From NCBI GenBank assembly GCA_003550305.1, contig QKYT01000580.1:52460-66480 (forward strand): a DNA stretch of 14,021 nucleotides. The letters run 5' to 3'. Positions 8,886-14,021 of the stretch are shown here, piece after piece (positions within the stretch are counted from its first letter, which is position 1; each line of letters starts with the position of its first letter). Source of the stretch: Glomus cerebriforme (lineage: Eukaryota > Glomeromycota > Glomeromycetes > Glomerales > Glomeraceae). The notes under the pieces were generated by a model that saw nothing but the letters and a program-made list of their open reading frames with translations, was not told where the DNA came from and did not search any database. Both the position numbers and the translations under genes were made by a program.

Positions 8886-9978
8886 TTTCAATATTCAAAT
8901 CCAATTTTACTAAAATTTTCAATGAAATGATTTTTTTAAACTTTAAATATAACATTTTATACATTTTTTTTTATAATTCATATAATTTTCATATTTATTC
9001 AACTTTGTAAAAAATAACTGATTGAATTTAAACTAAATAAAAAAAAAAGAATAAAAATTTTCAAATTTTTTTCTAGAAAAAATTTTAATTAATCTCTTCT
9101 AATTTGAAACACTTCATAATCCTCTACAATAAAATTATCACTAGTATCTCTGATCAGTTTTTCATAAGATCGTTGAATACAATAACAATCAAGAGAACTA
9201 TCAAAGATCCGAACTAAATGAAGGATCATAATTACGATCATTATATATAGCATTCCATTCGACTTAAAATATGATTTTCAATATTATCATCATTTAGAAA
9301 ATGTAAAACTGTCTTTAGTACTACAAGAATTTCCATCAGATTTCCATTGATTATCACAAATTTCATGAAGGTGCAAATCCATCACGAGATCCACGAAATA
9401 ATAATTTGAACGTAATATTCGTAGTGATCATAGGAATAAAAATTAATTTTGAAAATATTGAAGTTACAAGATTTGAATTATTCATATTAATCCATTTTAA
9501 AATTAATTCAATATGTTGAAGTGAATTAAAATTATTTGAATTAAATTCTTCATTATCTTGAGTTATAAAAGTTCCGGACTTTTAGAATTTAAAAAATGTT
9601 TTAATAAATCCTTATATAATTCTTTTGGTAAACTTTTTTTATAAGGTGATACTTTATTTGAAAATCCTTCAGGAATTAAATTATAGAATCCAATAAAAGG
9701 TATAAATTATTGTATATTATTCTTTAAAGTAATAAAATCTTCCTTTGAAAATTTTGTAGGATCGGCGGGAAGTTCTGGATTTCGTAAAAAGTCCCCATTT
9801 TAGTACATATCCCCAAGTTTGTATATCACTCATTTGAAGTTTCTTATCTTGAATAAGTGTATTTCTGAATTTAAAGAAGTTGAAGATAAATTTAAATATT
9901 TTATCTGGATTTTTTTGATATTAAATCTTTACAATAATCTTGAAGTTTCAAAAAAGTATCATTTTCAATACTTGTTTG

Positions 9979-10470
9979 TAGAGGTTAGAACCGGTTGTAT
10001 TTTTTGCAAACCAGGTTTAAACGAATCACACAAACCGGTTGCAACCGAAATTTTCCTGTGTAATTACCGAAATTCGAAAAATTATTGTGAGAAAATATGT
10101 GAAATTATTGAGAAATCATGTGAAATTATTATGGGAATTATGAAAAGTTATAGAAATTATTATGAGAATATGAGAAATTATGAGAAGATATTGAGAATTT
10201 TATGAGAAATTAATGAGAAATTATTGAGAAAATATGATAATTATTAAGAAACCACGAGGAATTATTGAGATAATATGATAATTATTGAGAAATCATGAGA
10301 AATTAGAAAATTTTCGTAATTTTCGAGCCAGCACTATGAATTTGGCCCGAATTATGTCGTTATACACAATTTCCTTATTTGGAAATTTTCATGATTCTGG
10401 CCGGGATCATAATTCTGGCCATAATTACTCAAATCAACAAACTGGTTTTCGTAATTGAAACCGGTTGAAT
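9979..10470. mobile_element. Small inverted-repeat element inside BTB relic B
   Basis: The sequence between the surviving BACK part and the exon 1 donor region is unrelated to BTB genes. Near its left end, AACCGGTT starts at 9989 and is followed by an AAACCAGGTTT; the right end carries AAACTGGTTTTC and AAACCGGTT (about 10439-10466) in reverse orientation, giving an imperfect inverted repeat of about 28 bp. An additional AACCGGTTGCAACCG word lies inside the left end. No transposase is encoded. A related terminus lies at 1689. No target-site duplication is visible, perhaps because about 168 bp of the host exon were lost. A MITE-like nonautonomous DNA element is the simplest reading. Confidence 0.55.
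10078..10308 (+). repeat. Degenerate tandem repeat (GAGAAATTATTGAGAAAT-like)
   Basis: About 230 bp of imperfect short repeats built from GAGAAATTAT, TGAGAAA and AATATGA words, lying inside the inserted element. An incidental open frame (9819-10205) runs across it and is an artefact of the repeat. Confidence 0.75.
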
Positions 10471-10756
10471 TTGATTATTATTTATAGAACAATAACGAAT
10501 ATTAATATTAATTTTAATTAATTCTTACCTTAAGATCATTTGAAAAATTTCAGGTAAAATATTTGGTAATTTAATATGAACCAAAGTATCATCATTTTTC
10601 CTTTTATTGATAAATTCTTCGCAAATAAAGAGAACGATAATATAAAATGACCAAATGAGCGCGAAATATTTTTACATAAGGATCATTTCCAACTTCAATA
10701 GTAATATCATCATTTAAAATTTTAAGTAAATTTTATAAAAGCTTATTATCAACCAT

Positions 10757-11805
10757 TATATTATTTACTTCAATTAAAAAGAAATATATATGAAAAAGAG
10801 AGAAAAAAAATTCGCACATGATTTATTAAATAATATTTATATTATACAGTATAATACGTTTATTTATATCAAATCAGCCTACTTTAATACATCTAATAGT
10901 AAACGTGTGCTGATCCTAGCTTGTCTATTTATGGAGGAATGTTTCGTTGAAAGTATACAACCAGTTGCTTCCAGTAAATTTTGTGTGAGATCACATTCTT
11001 TTGAACTAGCGTTAACTTTTACTGCGCTGTACATGACGGAAATAAATACATAGGTAAAAACATGAAAATAATAAATTATCATGTCTCTAGCTTAAACATA
11101 TAAAAAAATTCATCATTAATAAAAGTTCATCGTAATTATTATTTAAGACTGCTTTTTTAAAAAAGCAAGCATTCCTCAAAAGTTACTGTTAAGATAAATT
11201 TTATAATAATTATTTATATGCATTGTGTACTAATAATAATCAAAGAAACCAAAAATAGTTTAAATTAACGTTTTTAATAAGAAAAATTCATTTTATTTGG
11301 CTATATTATATAATGCAGTTTTGCAGTTTGTACTACAAATGATTATTAAATATAAAAATTGAATGGAAATTTTTCAAAAGATAACGAAATATTAAAAATC
11401 ATTGCATAAGGAAAGAAACGTAAGCTATATTTAATAGCTCTTATCTCAGTACATCATTTTAAAGATCTCATTTTATACCGGAGAGTGACGATGCGATTAT
11501 AATAATAATGATTTGCTATGAAAAACTGATCAAAGAATTTAAAGACAATTTATTTTTAAAAGAATACAAAAGTATTCAGATTAAAAATATGGAAAATGTT
11601 ATGATGTCACAATATTATAGAGTATAGACGCGTATTGTAATATTTGATCGTAGTTCAGAGTATAGATTTATTTGTCAATTAAGGCTTCTAGATAATGAGT
11701 ATGTGTCAGAATGTATCAGATTGATGTAAACTAGTTCCAAGTTTGACAAGTCAGATTTGGGACATGGTTTTAGGCTACGTGACAATATATATAATATTCA
11801 TTAAT
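10757..11805. other. AT-rich DNA; one low-confidence coding-like patch
   Basis: At 10879-11082 both strands are open, and the patch is less AT-rich than its flanks. The minus strand reads SSKECDLTQNLLEATGC then TKHSSINRQARISTRLLLD and stops; the plus strand is also open. No family is recognised, and it may be an exon fragment of a transposon or of a dead gene. A perfect 18-bp palindrome (TGCTTTTTTAAAAAAGCA) lies at 11150-11167. Nothing else is seen. Confidence 0.4.
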
Positions 11806-12479
11806 ATTTCTACCCCAGTAATAAACTATTATGTGATTGGACGATGTGCGGTCGCATGATAAATTTTACTGCAAAAAAACTGTCTTTGTTAATACTATAT
11901 AGACTTTATACAAATATTAAAGACCTGTAATTATGAATATTTATTGAAGTAGAAACAAACTAAATAATAACTTTTTAATCTCTATTTAATTGACAAGTAC
12001 GAGAATTATGTCCACTAATTCAAATCCGAAAGGATCTCTTCTAGTTGAAATAGTTGATTATTTATTAGTAGCACCAGAAGGACGTCCTTTTGTAGAAACA
12101 ATTTTGGGATTTTGTAAGACCATTATTGGAGTCTCATCCTGTACTAATGAATATCCTTGAATCCACCAATGTTTATGAATATTATCAAGAGTTAAACCTT
12201 GCTTGGCTTGTATCTACTAAGTGTTGAATATAATGAGTACAGGGCAACCCCATTGTTTTTGAAAAAAATCCAGTACACTAGAAGGTGGTGGAAGCATTTT
12301 AATAATCAAATGTGAGGTTGTTTTAAGAAAAGTAAGAAGTGTAATTTTTGTCAAAATTGACGAAGAGTTTAAAAAAGGGTTTACATGACATTATTTCGTC
12401 ATATTTCAAACGGATGGCGCAGTAAAATTTATCATGCAACCAAATCACATAATAGTTTATTACTGGGGGGGGTAGAAAT
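11806..12479. mobile_element. MULE-like DNA transposon remnant with long terminal inverted repeats
   Basis: The left end (11806-11872) and right end (12419-12479) are inverted copies. Both contain ATTTCTACCCC, AGTAATAAACTATTATGTGA and GCATGATAAATTTTACTGC when read inward. They differ by the length of the C run (four against eight) and by about eight extra bases in the left middle (around GATGTGCG). Between them lies a broken transposase tail on the minus strand. At about 674 bp with repeats of 60-67 bp this looks like an internally deleted element. A clear 8-9 bp target-site duplication was not found at the edges. Confidence 0.75.
11986..12386 (-). pseudogene. C-terminal remnant of a MULE/FAR1-like transposase
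   Basis: Starting near 12386 one frame reads NSSSILTKITLLTFLKTTSH, LIIKMLPPPSSVLDFFQKQW, GCP. A one-base loss near the GCP shifts to THYIQHLVDTS, and another shift leads to GLTLDNIHKHWWIQGYSLVQ, LQNPKIVSTKGRPSGATNK, an in-frame TAA, and STISTRRDPFGFELVD, ending near 11986. The QNPKxxxTKGRPxGATN stretch with STRRDPxxFE resembles the tail of MULE/FAR1-related transposases with a SWIM zinc finger that are abundant in Rhizophagus; this assignment is from memory. The catalytic DDE domain and the SWIM finger are absent. It lies wholly within inverted repeats, which supports the transposase reading. Confidence 0.65.
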
Positions 12480-12760
12480 AACAGCCGACTAAGTTTTTTT
12501 TATTAAATGAGTCATATTTGCACTTTATGATATTTTTAAAAAAAAAATAATTATTTAACAGATCATTAGATAATTTTGCCATATATACGCAATACTACTT
12601 TATAACTTTCGTATCATTCATATTTTACTTGGTTAGCCCATTAGCTTATTAGTGATTTATGAACAAAATAAATCTAATACGTAATATGTTATCATGACAC
12701 ATCCTTTATAAATTTTACAAATGATAAAAAAAATTATTAAAAAAAATAGACTCACTGGAT
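12480..12760. other. AT-rich spacer
   Basis: No gene or clear repeat is seen between the MULE-like element and the second hairpin module. An ACACATCCTTTATAA word near 12698 resembles one at about 2082, too short to interpret. Confidence 0.5.
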
Positions 12761-12816
12761 TCTCCCTTTAAACTCTTTTCTCTCTATAATTTTATCTTTT
12801 TTTCCTTTTTAAAACT

Positions 12817-13080
12817 ATATTCTCACTCCCTTCAACTTTCTATTATCTTCCTTATACTGTATATGAGGTCTTCTTCGTATCAGGCAAGGAAAGACCGGTC
12901 AGATAGTTGAGTAACTCCTATCTGGCCGGTTTGGTTTCTTTTTAAATTCCTTTAAACTTCCTCTTATCTTCTTTATACTGTATATGAGGTCTTCTTCAAA
13001 TCAGGTAAGGAAAGACCGGTTAGATAGTCGAGTATCTCCTATCTGGCCGGTTTGGTTTAGATTAGAATTCCCTTTTTCAT
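12817..13080 (+). repeat. Two-unit hairpin repeat module, copy 2
   Basis: This matches the module at 7731-7990 in unit order, orientation and end (TTTAGAYTAGAATTCCCTTTTT). The first unit has stem ACCGGTCAGATAG (12894-12906) with CTATCTGGCCGGT (12918-12930). The second has ACCGGTTAGATAG (13015-13027) with CTATCTGGCCGGT (13039-13051). Each stem is 13 pairs if G-U pairs are allowed, closed by an 11-base loop. Compared with the second unit of copy 1, one pair is A-T there and G-C here, changed on both sides. The loop sequence TYGAGTA is conserved in the long-stem units. Confidence 0.75.
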
Positions 13081-13129
13081 TTCCTTATATTTATATTTAT
13101 GAAGTAATGTTGAAGACTAATGAGATCAG

Positions 13130-13640
13130 TAATTAAAGCCTTAAAAACAACTAAAAATAAATATGGATAAAGAAATAATATAACAAAGAAATAATAAAGG
13201 ATGAGATAACAAAGAAAATGCAGAAGGAGAAAGGTGGAATGAAAGAAAATGAAAGAAAAAAGACAGATAACAAGTTAAAAGACATGTTAAGCAAAGAAAA
13301 TATTTGTATCTATTTGTATCTGGTGAATGGTTAAAAGGACAACAAGAAATATAACAAATTACTGGAGTTTAAAAGAATAATAAAAGAAACAGGTCGTCAA
13401 TAATGAAGATAAAGAAGAAATCAAAGAACATTTCAATAACGAAGACAAAATCAAAGAAGGGACAAAATGAAAGAACAATATGAAGAAAAAATCACATATA
13501 TACAAAGAAAGGTATAATAGTAAAGGTCTAAAGGATTATGAAGGAACACAAAAAAGAAAATTCAGAAATGAGAAAAATTACAACAAGCAAACAGAGAATA
13601 TTAAACAATTTCATTTTTTATTTAGTAATTTTATTTTTAT
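13130..13640 (+). other. Purine-rich strand with no intact gene
   Basis: From about 13140 to 13605 the plus strand is overwhelmingly A and G (words such as AAAGAAAATGAAAG and AAGAAGAAATCAAAG). Short open frames here are lysine/glutamate rich (for example NNEDKEEIKEHFNNEDKIKE near 13400, and 13480-13710) and could be the remains of a charged coding region or a simple low-complexity expansion. An exact direct repeat TATTTGTATC occurs twice at 13301-13320. No domain is recognised. Confidence 0.4.
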
Positions 13641-13651
13641 TTTGAAGTTAA

Positions 13652-13751
13652 TTAGTCCGGAGCGTAGCGTAGGACTATTAAAGACCAGGATCGGTGCCGC
13701 ACTCACGTGATGTGGCGTGATTGGTTGTATTTGTTACACGTAAACTCGTGT
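13652..13751 (+). repeat. GC-richer repeat end with short hairpins
   Basis: TAGTCC at 13653-13658 pairs with GGACTA at 13672-13677 around GGAGCGTAGCGTA, which itself holds a GCGTA direct repeat. Then follow GATCGGTGCCGCACTCACG and a GTGATGTGGCGTGATTGG stretch, and a second stem ACACG/CGTGT at 13736-13740 and 13747-13751. The abrupt shift from AT-rich DNA suggests the end of a repeat family. The TAGTCCGGAGCGTAGCG type of terminus is, from memory, recurrent in Rhizophagus contigs; the family cannot be named. Confidence 0.45.
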
Positions 13752-14021
13752 TTATGTATAATAAATTTTTACTATTTTATTGTTTTATTATAAAAATATG
13801 CATAATAAAATTAATAATTATCTCATTATTCACTTCACTAATACTTTAAGTATCATGTGTAGGGCCTGCCAAAGGCACATGATGATCATTAATTATTCTG
13901 ATTAGATTATAGTTATATCTTAAAATCATGTTAGGATGATAAAGGATTAGGATTAGGATAGGATTTAGAGGGTTAAGGTATTTGCTTCTCATGTGTGGCA
14001 GCAAGCGTTGATCAAATATTA
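13752..14021. other. AT-rich end of window with one hairpin
   Basis: An 8-bp perfect stem ATCATGTG (13852-13859) pairs with CACATGAT (13876-13883), with a small inner CCT/AGG stem. A short run of GGATTAGGATTAGGATAGG near 13944-13964 is not a telomere array. No gene is seen. Confidence 0.5.

Larger units (their letters stand above)
9089..10756 (-). pseudogene. BTB-BACK-TLDc gene relic B, interrupted by an insertion
   Basis: Exon 1 (10756-10529) reads MVDNKLL then a stop, NLLKIL, DITIEVGNDPYVK, FRAH, a frameshift after LYLRRI, and IKLPNILPEIFQ, ending at a preserved donor. Then comes an insertion (about 10470-9979). From 9978 a BACK domain resumes (ENDTFLKLQDYCKD, NPELPADPTKFSKEDF, IPFIGFYNLIPEGF, SPYKKSLPKELYKD) with stops and shifts, followed by a TLDc domain: FKLLFRGSRDGFAP, HEICDNQ, STKDSFTF, ENHILSRM, QRSYEKLIRD, EDYEVFQI, stop at 9091-9089. 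The TLDc core between CDNQ and WKSDGN has lost the stretch usually containing GGYNP. Compared with the intact gene, the first 168 or so bases of exon 2 are missing. BTB-BACK-TLDc is a known expanded architecture in Glomeromycotina. This copy is not functional. Confidence 0.9.

Noticed and set aside
9819..10205. 128-codon plus-strand open frame
   Set aside because: It runs antisense through the BACK relic and then through the degenerate tandem repeat of the inserted element; it is not a gene.
7731..13080. The two hairpin modules as long terminal repeats of one 5-kb retroelement
   Set aside because: The sequence between them holds BTB relic B and a MULE-like element and no reverse transcriptase, gag, primer-binding site or polypurine tract pattern.
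13944..13964. Telomere-like GGATTAGGATTAGG run
   Set aside because: Only two or three imperfect units, not the TTAGGG array expected at a fungal telomere.

Overview
The window looks like nuclear DNA of an arbuscular mycorrhizal fungus, most probably Rhizophagus (Glomeromycotina). It is very AT-rich. It has short spliceosomal introns (about 67-69 bp), a BTB-BACK-Sel1 gene plus broken BTB paralogues including a BTB-BACK-TLDc one, and many decayed transposons. Large BTB, Sel1 and TLDc families are characteristic of that lineage. The species is inferred; no marker gene is present.

Only one gene looks intact: a two-exon, minus-strand gene (6391 down to 4763) encoding a 519-residue BTB-BACK-Sel1 protein. 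Its six Sel1 repeats are two copies of a three-repeat block of exactly 324 bp. Two further, broken copies of its first exon lie on the same strand. Relic A (2098-2264) keeps its upstream DNA as well. Relic B (9089-10756) is a BTB-BACK-TLDc pseudogene with stops, frameshifts, and a transposon-like insertion that has replaced the start of exon 2.

Layout. 1-1280: gene-poor, with a Helitron coding relic (841-978). 1284-1682: a doubtful small spliced gene. 1689-2545: transposon-terminus-like sequence, then BTB relic A and its duplicated upstream DNA. 2546-4762: no gene, apart from a GC-richer island with hairpins (3001-3210). 4763-6795: the intact gene and the upstream region it shares with relic A. 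7731-7990: a two-unit hairpin repeat, followed by an unrecognised decayed gene (8047-8885). 9089-10756: relic B with its insertion. 11806-12479: a small element with long terminal inverted repeats around a broken transposase tail (MULE/FAR1-like). 12817-13080: a second copy of the two-unit hairpin module. 13140-13640: a purine-rich strand. 13652-14021: short GC-richer sequence with hairpins, probably a repeat end.

The genes do not form an operon or pathway. The window records birth and death of BTB-adaptor genes in a transposon-rich landscape. The best candidates for something undescribed are the dispersed hairpin module, whose stem shows a compensatory base-pair change between copies, and the block-duplicated Sel1 array fused to a BTB-BACK adaptor.
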